In this document: one piece after another, positions 31,783-40,793 of the stretch | Numbering within the stretch: the first letter of the stretch is position 1 | Layout of the letters: each line of letters starts with the position of its first letter | NCBI GenBank assembly: GCA_900545885.1 | Contig: URAF01000001.1 | Span: forward strand, 1 to 64,000 | Length of the DNA stretch: 64,000 nt | Direction of reading: 5' to 3' | Origin: an uncultured Eubacteriales bacterium | Lineage (GTDB): Bacteria; Bacillota; Clostridia; Christensenellales; CAG-917 | Notes under the pieces: model-generated | What the model was told of the DNA's origin: nothing | The model's input: only the letters and a program-made list of their open reading frames with translations | The model's database searches: none | Made by a program: the position numbers and the translations under genes

Positions 31783-33030
31783 ATGAAAAAAGGAAAACAG
31801 AGCTTTTTTACCGAAAATCCCGTATATATCAGGTCGTCTTATACCATTGTAGGACCGAAAGAAGGCGAAAGCAATTTTGCGGAATATTTCGACACGGTAC
31901 TGAAAAACGACCTTTGGGGTGAGAAATCCTTTGAAAAGGCCGAAAGCAAAATGCACCGCGAAGCAATTCGCGGAGCAGTCTGCAAAGGTGGTCTTGACTT
32001 TGAAAAAGTGGATTTTATGCTTGCGGGCGACCTTCTCAACGAACTCAGCGCGTCAAGCCTTGCCATGCGCTATTTTCAGGTGCCTTTTATCGGTCTTTAC
32101 AACGCCTGTTCGACGTACAGCGAAAGTCTGCTGCTCGGAGCCGCGCTCATAGACTGCAAAATGGCGCAAAATGTAGCCTGTTCTACGTCAAGTCACTTCG
32201 CGTCAGCGGAAAGACAGTACAGATACCCTCTGGAACTGGGCAACCAACGCACGCCCACGTCGCAATGGACTGTTACGGGCGCGGGCTGTACCTTGCTTTC
32301 TTCCGTAAAACCGACTGTCGCGGAAGACGAAAAGGCAAAAGAAGAGTTCGAAGAAAAAATACGCCGAGTGCAGAAACAAAACGGCTGTTCTTCCGCGTCC
32401 GATGACGAAAACGGCGAAAAAGGCATAAAAGCCGCGGTGGAAAGAGTGGGCAAGGCAATGGACAACATAAAACAAAAGATATTTTGTCGTGGCGCAGGCG
32501 GTGAAAACGCCGCAAGCGAACTGCAATGCGACAAATCCTATCGCAGGAACTTCGTTGCGCGTGTTGCAGGCGGTACGTTCGGAAAGGTCGTGGACCTCGG
32601 AATAGACGACGAAAGCAACATGGGCGGCGCAATGGCTCCTGCCGCCGCGGATACGCTCATTATGCATCTTGAGGATACGGGCAGAGTCCCCGAAGATTAC
32701 GACGCAATAATTACGGGCGACCTCGGCAGATTCGGCAGAGAAGCGTTTCTTCACGTTCTGTCGAGAGAAGGAATAAAACTTCCCGCATCGTACAGAGATT
32801 GCGGCGCGGAGTATTTCAAGCCCGAACAAATGACGTTTCAGGGCGGTTCGGGTGCAGGTTGCGTGAACACGGCGTTCAACGCGTTTTATCTCAAAAAACT
32901 GGAAAGCGGCGAACTTCGACGTGTGCTTGTGCTTGCGACGGGTGCGCTCCTCAACAAAGACACTCCATTGCAAAAGGAAACAATACCGGGAATAAGCCAC
33001 GCTTTTGTGGTGGAAAGCGAGCCGATTTGA
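31783..33030 (+). CDS. spoVAD: Stage V sporulation protein AD with an approximately 80-residue insertion
   Basis: SpoVAD has a thiolase-like fold and binds dipicolinic acid. The N-terminal part (NPVYIRSSYTIVGPKEGE, GLYNACSTYSESL, QWTVTGAGC) and the C-terminal part (KVVDLGI, NMGGAMAPAAADT, TGDLGRFGREA, FQGGSGAGC) match the family. The total is 415 residues against about 340 normally. The excess is a charged stretch at about residues 175-254 with three cysteines (202, 235, 249), placed between LLSS and NFVARVAGGTFGKVVD. The ATG at 31783 starts the conserved MKKGKQSFF; an upstream TTG is unlikely. Confidence 0.93.
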   Translation: MKKGKQSFFTENPVYIRSSYTIVGPKEGESNFAEYFDTVLKNDLWGEKSFEKAESKMHREAIRGAVCKGGLDFEKVDFMLAGDLLNELSASSLAMRYFQVPFIGLYNACSTYSESLLLGAALIDCKMAQNVACSTSSHFASAERQYRYPLELGNQRTPTSQWTVTGAGCTLLSSVKPTVAEDEKAKEEFEEKIRRVQKQNGCSSASDDENGEKGIKAAVERVGKAMDNIKQKIFCRGAGGENAASELQCDKSYRRNFVARVAGGTFGKVVDLGIDDESNMGGAMAPAAADTLIMHLEDTGRVPEDYDAIITGDLGRFGREAFLHVLSREGIKLPASYRDCGAEYFKPEQMTFQGGSGAGCVNTAFNAFYLKKLESGELRRVLVLATGALLNKDTPLQKETIPGISHAFVVESEPI

Positions 33031-33190
33031 CGCATTTTGCAGGGAAGTGCGGTAATTTAGCCGCGAAACTATTATCAAAAACAAGAAAAATTAGAATACT
33101 TGCAATTTATGGTCAAACTGTATTTGTAAGTTGTGTATACGGCGTATTTACGGAATAAAACTTCCGAAAAACGTACCTGTAAGAGGCGAT

Positions 33191-33562
33191 ATGGAATATT
33201 TTCTGACTTATCTGAAAGTTTTTGCCGTAGGCGGTGCGGTATGTATGCTGGGACAGTTGCTTATCAACAAGACCAAAATGTCTTCGGCAAGAATACTCGT
33301 GACGTTTATGTTGCTTGGTTTGATACTCGAAGTTGCGGGAGCGTTTTCCTACATGAAAGAATTTGCGTCCTCGGGTGTGACGATTCCGATTATGGGATTC
33401 GGCAGCAATCTGGCAAAAGGTGCGCTTGAAGGCGCAAAAGAAGGGGGCATTCTGGGCGCAATTTGCGGCGGTATGCGCGGCGTTGCCGCAGGGCTTACGT
33501 CCGCAATAGTGTTCGGTTTTGTGTTTGCATTGCTTTGCAAGTCGCGAAGTAAAAAAATCTGA
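33191..33562 (+). CDS. spoVAE: Stage V sporulation protein AE
   Basis: The 123-residue membrane protein matches SpoVAE (SpoVAEb type): FLTYLKVFAVGGAVCMLGQLLIN, then PIMGFGSNLAKGALEGAKEGG and a last membrane segment. It completes the minimal SpoVAC-AD-AE channel for dipicolinic acid. The ATG at 33191 follows AAGAGGCG. A 160-base gap separates it from spoVAD; I could not identify a sigma-G promoter there. Confidence 0.93.
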   Translation: MEYFLTYLKVFAVGGAVCMLGQLLINKTKMSSARILVTFMLLGLILEVAGAFSYMKEFASSGVTIPIMGFGSNLAKGALEGAKEGGILGAICGGMRGVAAGLTSAIVFGFVFALLCKSRSKKI

Positions 33563-33794
33563 TACGTAAAAAATCGGATACCTTAAAAGCTGAATAAAAA
33601 GCATAGACACAAAGGTTTAATCGAAAAAACGGTCACTTTGTTTTTGCGCTTGTGATTGGAATGTGGTTTCAAACTAGCAAGATTGTTGCAATAGACAATC
33701 AATCGACAAAGCGTTAGAGGTTGTTTGAAGTCAAACCAAAATATGCCGCAATCAAGACAGGTTGTAATGACAAATGTTATTATGTTCGCAAACT

Positions 33795-33819
33795 AAATGC
33801 GCTTTTAGCGCATTTTTTT
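33795..33819 (+). terminator. Intrinsic terminator after spoVAE
   Basis: A 9-bp AAATGCGCT/AGCGCATTT stem (33795-33803 with 33807-33815) is followed by a T run. The rest of the 302-base gap between spoVAE and yunB shows nothing I can name. Confidence 0.88.
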
Positions 33820-33864
33820 GTTATTCGTTTTATTCATGTATAGGTTTTTATACGACGGTTTATT

Positions 33865-34539
33865 TCAGTTGTACGGAGTAAGATCAAGCAATCCGTCAAG
33901 CTGTTTGCCGTCGAAAAATATGTTCGGCACTTCGCCTACTATGAGATTTTCGCAAACGAGAACTTCGGCTTTTACGGTTATTGTAGGCTCGTCGATAGGC
34001 GTTATTATGCTGACTTGCGCTTTTACGTCTATGTACAGTTTGTGTAAGGTCTGGTTTATACCTGCACTCTGAAAGAAACTCACGAAATCGCATAGCGCGG
34101 AGCCTATCGGCATTACGTTTATGGTTACGTCGGGACCTACGCCCGTAAGCAGAGCAAGTCCCGTGAATGTGCCGACCGCTATGGAAATTTCCTGCAAGCC
34201 CAAAGAGTCGAGGTTTGCTTGGGCAAGGTTGGCTATTTCGCGCGAAATCATGTTGATTTCGGGAGAATTTGCCTGTACCATCGTGACTTTTCCGTCGTTG
34301 TCCTGAACCACCGAAAACAAGTCGTCGTAATCCAACCCGTCGCCCACGACCGACGTTACCGCAAGGTTTATTGCGTTGGTGCATATGGCGCGAACCTGCG
34401 CAACCGCGCTGCCCATTACCGTCGGAACGATGTTGTTTCTGAAATAAACGGTGCAGAATATAAACGCCGCGATAAATATTGTTATCGCCGCCGCAATTCT
34501 GATTATTCTGGGGCGCATTTCTTTGCGTATTCTGCTCAC
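33865..34539 (-). CDS. yunB: Sporulation protein YunB
   Basis: The 224-residue protein has one N-terminal membrane segment (residues about 11-32) and the YunB pattern: FRNNIVPTVMGSAVAQVRAI, then a beta-rich region with IPIGSAL/FVSFFQSAGINQTLHKLYID. YunB is a mother-cell protein needed for normal sporulation, of unknown molecular function. It lies beside the SpoVA genes but on the opposite strand, so it is regulated separately. Confidence 0.9.
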   Translation of the reverse strand: MSRIRKEMRPRIIRIAAAITIFIAAFIFCTVYFRNNIVPTVMGSAVAQVRAICTNAINLAVTSVVGDGLDYDDLFSVVQDNDGKVTMVQANSPEINMISREIANLAQANLDSLGLQEISIAVGTFTGLALLTGVGPDVTINVMPIGSALCDFVSFFQSAGINQTLHKLYIDVKAQVSIITPIDEPTITVKAEVLVCENLIVGEVPNIFFDGKQLDGLLDLTPYN

Positions 34540-34721
34540 ACGTCCATTATATGCGGGGTAAACCGCCTGCGATTATAAGAAGATTTGCCGAAAAGGGCGG
34601 CATTCAGCCGCGAGAAATCCGCAAAACTTCTTCACATTGCGCGCTTTTTCGATTTAAACGGGTTTTGCCGCGCGAAAATGAGCGAAAATCCGAGAAATCC
34701 GCCGCAATCGTTCTTGTAAAG

Positions 34722-34750
34722 TTGACTTATCGCGTAAGAATTGGTATTCT
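34722..34750 (+). promoter_or_regulatory. Promoter of pheST
   Basis: TTGACT (34722-34727) and TATTCT (34745-34750) are 17 bases apart. The leader is only about 50 bases long, too short for a T-box. Confidence 0.75.
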
Positions 34751-34770
34751 ATTTTGAGTTAATCAATCGT

Positions 34771-34791
34771 GCGCGCAGGCATTTTGCGCGC
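34771..34791 (+). promoter_or_regulatory. GC-rich hairpin in the pheS leader
   Basis: GCGCGCA (34771-34777) pairs with TGCGCGC (34785-34791), 8 bases before the ribosome-binding site GGAG. It could set translation efficiency. No T run follows, so it is not a terminator. Confidence 0.5.
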
Positions 34792-34808
34792 GTGCTTACG
34801 GAGATATT

Positions 34809-35828
34809 ATGAAAGAAAAAATCGAAAGCATCAAATCGGCTGCTTTGCTTGCCGTCGAAGAGGCTGACTCTTCCGCCGCTTTGAACGACGTCCGCGTGCG
34901 TTTTCTCGGCAAAAACGGCGAGATGACTTCGCTTATGAAGTTGCTCGGTACCGTGTCCAAGGAAGAACGTCCCGCAATGGGCAAAGCTCTGAACGACGTT
35001 CGCGTCGAAATCGAGTCCGCGCTCGACGCCAAAATCGCCGCCGTTTCCGAAAGAGAAAAACAGGCGCGTCTGGCTGCGGAAGCCGTTGACGTGACTCTTC
35101 CCGCAAAAACCCGCAGAACGGGTACTTTGCACCCCTTGACGCAGGTCAGAGAGGACATAATCAAAGTTTTCCTCGGTATGGGATTCAGCGTTGCGGAAGG
35201 GCCCGAAATCGAAAGTGACCTTTTCAACTTCCAGTTGCTCAACGTTCCGAAAGACCATCCCGCACGCGATATGCAGGACACTTTCTACGTCAACGACAAT
35301 TTCGTTCTGCGTACGCATACTTCGCCTATGCAGGCGCGTATTATGACCACTCAACAGCCCCCTGTCCGTGTCGTAATTCCCGGCAGAGTGTACCGTTCGG
35401 ACGACGACGCGTCGCACAGCCCGATTTTCCACCAGATAGAAGGACTTGCGGTTGACAAGCATATCACAATGGGCGACCTCGAAGGTTGTTTGCAGACCTT
35501 TGCCGAACAACTTTTCGACAAGGATACGAAAATCCGTCTCCGTCCGTCTTATTTCCCGTTCACCGAACCTTCCGTCGAAGTCGACGTTACCTGCGCAATC
35601 TGCCACGGAAAAGGTTGCAGAGTTTGCAAGGGCACGGGTTGGGTCGAAATTCTCGGCGCCGGTATCGTAAACCCTGCCGTTCTCGATATGTGCGGCATCG
35701 ACAGCAAAGAGTACAGCGGTTTTGCGTTCGGTATGGGCATCGAACGTATCGCCATGATTAAATACGGAATCCCCAACATCAAACTCTTCTACGAAAACGA
35801 TGTCAGATTCTTGAAGCAGTTCAATTAG
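34809..35828 (+). CDS. pheS: Phenylalanyl-tRNA synthetase alpha subunit
   Basis: The 339-residue class II synthetase subunit has an N-terminal tRNA-binding coiled coil (residues about 1-85) and the catalytic core with HPLTQVREDI, FNFQLLNVPKDHPARD, motif 2 (RVYRSDDDASHSPIFHQIEG) and motif 3 (GFAFGMGIERIAMIKYG). It forms the heterotetramer with PheT, 11 bases downstream. TACGGAG precedes the ATG. Confidence 0.98.
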   Translation: MKEKIESIKSAALLAVEEADSSAALNDVRVRFLGKNGEMTSLMKLLGTVSKEERPAMGKALNDVRVEIESALDAKIAAVSEREKQARLAAEAVDVTLPAKTRRTGTLHPLTQVREDIIKVFLGMGFSVAEGPEIESDLFNFQLLNVPKDHPARDMQDTFYVNDNFVLRTHTSPMQARIMTTQQPPVRVVIPGRVYRSDDDASHSPIFHQIEGLAVDKHITMGDLEGCLQTFAEQLFDKDTKIRLRPSYFPFTEPSVEVDVTCAICHGKGCRVCKGTGWVEILGAGIVNPAVLDMCGIDSKEYSGFAFGMGIERIAMIKYGIPNIKLFYENDVRFLKQFN

Positions 35829-35839
35829 GAGGACAGACT

Positions 35840-38230
35840 ATGTTAGCACCGATTTCGTGGTTGAAAGATTATGTGGATATAAACGTTTCCCCCGAAGTTC
35901 TCGCGAAAAAGCTCGTCGCGATAGGCTTTGAAGTGGAAGATATAATTTACCAGTCAAAACAGGCGACCAAAGTCGTCGTCGGCAAAATCGTTTCCGTCGA
36001 AAAACATCCCAACGCTGACAGACTGCGCGTGACGCAGATTGATACGGGTTCCAAAACGATACAGGTCGTCACCAACGTTCCTGTCGAAGGCGGCGAAACG
36101 ATTGCCGTAGCGCTTGACGGAGCAGTCCTTGCAGACGGTCACAAAATCGTCCGCGGCGAACTCCGCGGCGTGTTGTCCGAAGGTATGCTTTGCGGTATGG
36201 AAGAAGTAGGCGTTACTACCGACGACGTCGCAGGGCAGAAACAGGGCGACATTCTCCGTTTTGCGGAAGGAACGGAACTTGGACAAAACGCGCTTGTGGC
36301 GCTCGGTTTCGACGACGTAATACTCGACGTTGCAGTGACCGCAAACCGTCCCGACTGCAACAGCATTTACAAACTCGCGAAAGAAGTCGCGGTTGCGCTG
36401 AAAAAGGATTGCCGCGAACCCGAAATCAATTATGTTGCCGCAGGCGGTAACGTGAACGATATGGTTTCGGTCGAAGTCAAAAATCCCGAACTTTGCCCCA
36501 GATATATGGCGGCAGGCGTCAAAAACGTCAAAATATTCCCGTCCTCACAGAAAATCAAGTCACGTTTGAGAGCGGTAGGTATCCGTCCCATAAACAACAT
36601 CGTTGACATCACAAACTACGTGCTTACGGAAATCGGACAGCCTATGCACGCATTCGACCTGCGCAATCTCGGCGGTCATAAAATCTGCGTGCGTACGGCG
36701 GAAGAAGGCGAAACAATCGTCACTCTCGACGGCAAAAAGAACACGCTCAAATCCTCTATGCTTACAATCTGTGACGCGGAAAAACCCGTTGCCGTCGCAG
36801 GCGTTATGGGCGGTGAAAACAGCGGTATTCAGGACGATACAACCGAAATCATATTCGAGTCTGCGAAGTTTGCACGCGATAGCGTACGCCGCACGTCCCG
36901 CGCACTCAATCTGCGTTCCGACAGCTCCGCGCGTTACGAAAAGGGCATTGACTTTGCGTCGCAGGAATACGGTCTCAAACGTGCTCTTACGCTCGTATAC
37001 GAAAGCGGCAGCGGCGACATAGTCGAGGGAAACATCGACGTAAAAGTTCCTTACGAAACCGACAGAAAAATCGTGTTCACGACTGCCGATGTTGAAAAGA
37101 TACTCGGTTGCAAGGTCCCGAAAGTTGCATTGAAGTCCATTCTCGCAAGACTCGGAATCCCCGTTACCGAAGAAGGCAGAAAACTTACGGCTTGCGTTCC
37201 TGACGCGCGCGACGACATCGTCGGCGTCAACGACATCGCAGAGGAGTTTATCCGCGTTTACGGTTACAGTCATATCGAACCCACGCTGTTTGCGTATTCT
37301 TCGCTCACCAAAGGCGGAAAACCCGCAAATATCGAGTTCCGCGACAAAGTCAAGAAAGAACTTGCGGCAATCGGGCTCAACGAATGTGTGACCTATTCGT
37401 TCACGTCTCCCGTTTTTGCCGACAGACTGAAAATCGCATCCGACAGTCCTTTGCGCAAAACTGTAAACCTGCTTAATCCTCTCGGCGAAGCTTTGAGCGT
37501 TATGCGCACGGTACTTTCGCACAGCATGCTCGAAGTGTTGTCCTACAACATAGCGCACTTCAACAAGAGTGCGGCTCTGTTTGAAATCGCAAAAGTATAT
37601 ATGCCCAAATCTCTGCCTCTTACCGAACTTCCCGACGAAGTCGAAAAGCTGGTTATCGGTATGTACGGACAGGACGTTGATTTCTTTGAAATCAAAGGCG
37701 TGCTTGAAGGACTTTTCTCGGCACTCGGCATAACCGCAGAATACTCGGTTTCCGACCTTGCGTTCCTGCACCCCGGAAGAAGCGCGAAAGTGTCCGTAAA
37801 CGGCAAGGAAATGGGGTTTGTCGGCGAAGTACACCCCGACACGGCGGCTGAATACGACGTGGACAACAGACTTTATGTTGCGGAAATCAACCTCGACGAC
37901 CTGCGTGCCGAATACGCCGAAGGACATACCTTCAAAGCGTTTTCCAAATATCCGTCCGTCGAACGCGACCTTGCCGTCGTAGTTGACGAAAGCGTGCTTG
38001 CGGGCGATATGGTAAAAGCAGTAGAAAACGCCAAAATCAAACATCTCGACAAGGCGGAAGTGTTCGACATCTACCGCAGTGAGCAAATCGGAAAAGACAA
38101 GAAGAGCGTTGCCATGAACTTCGCGTTCTCGTCCGTCGAAAAGACGCTTACAGACGACGAAATCGCCGCCGAAATGAAGAAAATACTGTCCGCACTCAAA
38201 AAGAGCTGCGGAGCAAAAATCAGAGTTTAA
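35840..38230 (+). CDS. pheT: Phenylalanyl-tRNA synthetase beta subunit
   Basis: The 796-residue subunit has the N-terminal EMAP-like tRNA-binding domain (VVGKIVSVEKHPNADRLRV, residues about 45-150), the B3/B4 editing domain (CPRYMAAGV, about 200-380), the B5 domain, a catalytic-like core and the C-terminal anticodon-binding FDX-ACB domain (FKAFSKYPSVERDLAVVVDE, about 700-796). Length is standard. The TAA overlaps the ATG of mutS2 by one base. Confidence 0.98.
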   Translation: MLAPISWLKDYVDINVSPEVLAKKLVAIGFEVEDIIYQSKQATKVVVGKIVSVEKHPNADRLRVTQIDTGSKTIQVVTNVPVEGGETIAVALDGAVLADGHKIVRGELRGVLSEGMLCGMEEVGVTTDDVAGQKQGDILRFAEGTELGQNALVALGFDDVILDVAVTANRPDCNSIYKLAKEVAVALKKDCREPEINYVAAGGNVNDMVSVEVKNPELCPRYMAAGVKNVKIFPSSQKIKSRLRAVGIRPINNIVDITNYVLTEIGQPMHAFDLRNLGGHKICVRTAEEGETIVTLDGKKNTLKSSMLTICDAEKPVAVAGVMGGENSGIQDDTTEIIFESAKFARDSVRRTSRALNLRSDSSARYEKGIDFASQEYGLKRALTLVYESGSGDIVEGNIDVKVPYETDRKIVFTTADVEKILGCKVPKVALKSILARLGIPVTEEGRKLTACVPDARDDIVGVNDIAEEFIRVYGYSHIEPTLFAYSSLTKGGKPANIEFRDKVKKELAAIGLNECVTYSFTSPVFADRLKIASDSPLRKTVNLLNPLGEALSVMRTVLSHSMLEVLSYNIAHFNKSAALFEIAKVYMPKSLPLTELPDEVEKLVIGMYGQDVDFFEIKGVLEGLFSALGITAEYSVSDLAFLHPGRSAKVSVNGKEMGFVGEVHPDTAAEYDVDNRLYVAEINLDDLRAEYAEGHTFKAFSKYPSVERDLAVVVDESVLAGDMVKAVENAKIKHLDKAEVFDIYRSEQIGKDKKSVAMNFAFSSVEKTLTDDEIAAEMKKILSALKKSCGAKIRV

Positions 38231-40278
38231 TGTTCGACGAAAAAAGTTTGTCAACGCTGGAATACGGCAAAATACTCGAAATGCTTGCCGCTTTCGCTCA
38301 GTCCGAAGGCGGTAAGTCCCGCGCGCTCGAAATCCGACCTTACACCACGCTCGAAGAGGCCGAACACGCGCTCAACCTTACGGCGGAAGCCGACAGGGTT
38401 TTGTTCGAGTTTTCCGTAAGTCCGTCGTTTGCAGTCGACGACATAAGCGAAATTCTGCTGAAAGCCGAAAAAGGCGCGGTTCTCGCAATTCCCGAACTGC
38501 TCAAAGTCGGCCGCGCATTGCGCGTTGCAAGACGGCTTGTGAAATCGCTGTCCAAAGTCATCAACATTCCGCTTCTTTCGGAAATGTCGACGCGACTTTA
38601 CTTCGAAGAGGAACTGGAAAAAGACATTTTCGACGCTTTCATATCGGAAACCGAAGTTGCCGACAACGCGACACCCGAACTAAAAGCAATAAGACAGCGC
38701 ATACGTCGTCTTGGTGACGGTGTCAAAACCAAGTTGCAGACCTTCATTACGTCGCCAGCATATCACAAATATTTGCAGGACAGCATTGTTACCGTCCGCG
38801 GCGACAGATACGTAATTCCCGTAAAAAGCGAGTTCAAAGGCGCTATAAGCGGACTTGTTCACGACCAATCGGCGTCGGGCGCGACACTGTACATCGAACC
38901 GATGCAGATTGTCGAACTCAACAACGAACTCAAAACCGAAAAACTCAACGAACAAGCGGAAATAGAGCGCATACTTCGCAACTTTTCGACGTCGGTTCGC
39001 GCACATTGCGACCGTCTGAATTGGAGTTACGAAGTAATGGTCGATATGGATTTGATTTTTGCACGCGCTCAGCTTGCACACGCGCAGAAAGCAACCCGTC
39101 CCGACCTCAACCGTGAAGGCGAATTGACGATAAAGGAAGGCAGACACCCGCTTATCGACGCTAAAAAAGTCGTTCCGCTCACGCTCGGAATGAAATCGGG
39201 CGAAAATATGCTGTTGATTACGGGTCCCAACACGGGCGGCAAAACGGTTACGCTCAAAATGGTCGGACTGTTCGTTCTTATGGCTATGTCGGGTTTTTAT
39301 ATTCCTGCAAAAAGCGCGAATATCTGCATAGTCGACGGAGTTTACAGCGATATAGGCGACGAACAGAGCATAGAACAGAGCCTTTCCACTTTTTCTGCGC
39401 ATATCAAGAACATAATAGGCATTCTGGACAGAATAACGCCGCAGTCGCTGGTGCTGTTCGATGAACTCGGTGCGGGTACCGACCCCGGTGAAGGTGCCGC
39501 GCTTGCCGTGAGCATTTGCGAATACGTTATGGGACTCGGAGCAAAAGCTCTTGTTACGTCACACTTCAACGACCTCAAGGAATTTGCGCTCACGACAAAA
39601 GGCGTTGTCGCCGCTTCCATGGAATTTGACACGGCGACTTTCCGTCCCACATTCCGACTTGTAATGGGTGCGATAGGCACGTCCAACGCGTTGGATATAG
39701 CAAGTACGCTCGGACTGAACAAAGACATCGTCGCAAATGCCCGAAACAAAATATCGGCGGAGAAAAAGCAGTTCGACAGCGTTCTTTCTGCGGCAGAACA
39801 AACCAGAAGATACGCGGAAAAACTGGTGTCGGACGCGTCGCTCGACCGCGAAAAAGCGGCAAGTGCGCTGCGCGAAGCCGAAAATCAGAAGAAAGTCATT
39901 GCCGAAAAGCGCGAGAAACTCGACGAAAGCATAAGACGCGAAACAAAACTTCTTATCGAAAATTCCGTTGAGGAAGCGGACGAAATACTCGAACAACTTC
40001 GCGAAATGCTGGATAAAGAAGTCGTCGTGGACAAGGATATTTTCGCGGCAAGAGCGTTGAAACGCAAATTGCAGAATATGTCCGCGAAGTACGACAAAGA
40101 AAGCGTCGTCGAGGACGAACCAGACAATTCGCCGCTTAAAGACGGCGACCCTGTATGGGTTAAATCGCTCTCTAAACGCGGAACGCTTGTAAGACGCAAT
40201 TCGAGAGGCGAAGCCGACGTTGCCTTCGGCAAGCTTACGGTAAAAGTGAAATCGGGAGACTACTACAAAGTAAAATGA
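38230..40278 (+). CDS. mutS2: MutS2 without the C-terminal Smr domain
   Basis: The 682-residue MutS2 has the N-terminal clamp and lever regions, Walker A GPNTGGKTVTLKM, the ABC signature region (SFEQSLSTFSAHI-like, here SIEQSLSTFSAHIK), Walker B LVLFDELGAGTDP and TSHFNDLKEFAL, then the coiled coil. It ends after a KOW-like beta domain (DGDPVWVKS...GDYYKVK). Usual MutS2 is about 780-790 residues and ends in an Smr nuclease domain, which is absent here. The next ATG overlaps the stop, so the shortened form is a settled gene, not a broken one. MutS2 acts in ribosome rescue and inhibits recombination. Confidence 0.95.
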   Translation: MFDEKSLSTLEYGKILEMLAAFAQSEGGKSRALEIRPYTTLEEAEHALNLTAEADRVLFEFSVSPSFAVDDISEILLKAEKGAVLAIPELLKVGRALRVARRLVKSLSKVINIPLLSEMSTRLYFEEELEKDIFDAFISETEVADNATPELKAIRQRIRRLGDGVKTKLQTFITSPAYHKYLQDSIVTVRGDRYVIPVKSEFKGAISGLVHDQSASGATLYIEPMQIVELNNELKTEKLNEQAEIERILRNFSTSVRAHCDRLNWSYEVMVDMDLIFARAQLAHAQKATRPDLNREGELTIKEGRHPLIDAKKVVPLTLGMKSGENMLLITGPNTGGKTVTLKMVGLFVLMAMSGFYIPAKSANICIVDGVYSDIGDEQSIEQSLSTFSAHIKNIIGILDRITPQSLVLFDELGAGTDPGEGAALAVSICEYVMGLGAKALVTSHFNDLKEFALTTKGVVAASMEFDTATFRPTFRLVMGAIGTSNALDIASTLGLNKDIVANARNKISAEKKQFDSVLSAAEQTRRYAEKLVSDASLDREKAASALREAENQKKVIAEKREKLDESIRRETKLLIENSVEEADEILEQLREMLDKEVVVDKDIFAARALKRKLQNMSAKYDKESVVEDEPDNSPLKDGDPVWVKSLSKRGTLVRRNSRGEADVAFGKLTVKVKSGDYYKVK

Positions 40279-40793
40279 CAAATCAGTACGTTCAGACGGT
40301 AGAAGTCGATTTGAGACAAGGCGCGCGCCGTGACCAGATACTCGGCATAGTTTTGCAGTTGTTGGGACTGGGTCTTATACTTGCGGGCGTTTTTGTCAGC
40401 TACTACTTTTTCATAGCCGTTGCATTTGCACTTGCGGTCGGAATCTACCTTACGCAAAGGTTTTACAGCACGGCAAAGCAGTTTGAGTACGACTTCAACA
40501 ACGAAAGACTTGTCATATCCCGAACAAACATCGTAAATCACCGTCGCAGAATACTGGAAATCGTATACGGCGACGTAAAATCTTTCACGTATTTCCGTGA
40601 CGTTGTTTTCCCGACCGACATAGTTGCAACCGGAAAAGCTACGGCGCAGGACGTAAAAGCAATGGTTTTTGCAGCGGACGGCAAAGAAATGCGACTGCTT
40701 TTCGAACCTGACGACTATATGGCGCTTTTGATTAGCGAAAGACTGCGCCGCGGAAAAGTCAATACCGAAGAAAACGGAGCGCAAACCGAATGA
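40275..40793 (+). CDS. Membrane protein with PH-like domain (possibly DUF6106)
   Basis: The 172-residue protein has two adjacent membrane segments (residues about 23-43 and 46-62) followed by a hydrophilic domain starting FEYDFNNERLVISRTNIVNHRRRILEI, which looks like the bacterial PH-like domains fused to membrane segments. The N-terminal layout resembles DUF6106 proteins of Clostridia; this assignment is tentative. It overlaps mutS2 and the cysteine desulfurase gene by 4 bp each, so it belongs to the pheST operon. Function unknown. Confidence 0.7.
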   Translation: MTNQYVQTVEVDLRQGARRDQILGIVLQLLGLGLILAGVFVSYYFFIAVAFALAVGIYLTQRFYSTAKQFEYDFNNERLVISRTNIVNHRRRILEIVYGDVKSFTYFRDVVFPTDIVATGKATAQDVKAMVFAADGKEMRLLFEPDDYMALLISERLRRGKVNTEENGAQTE

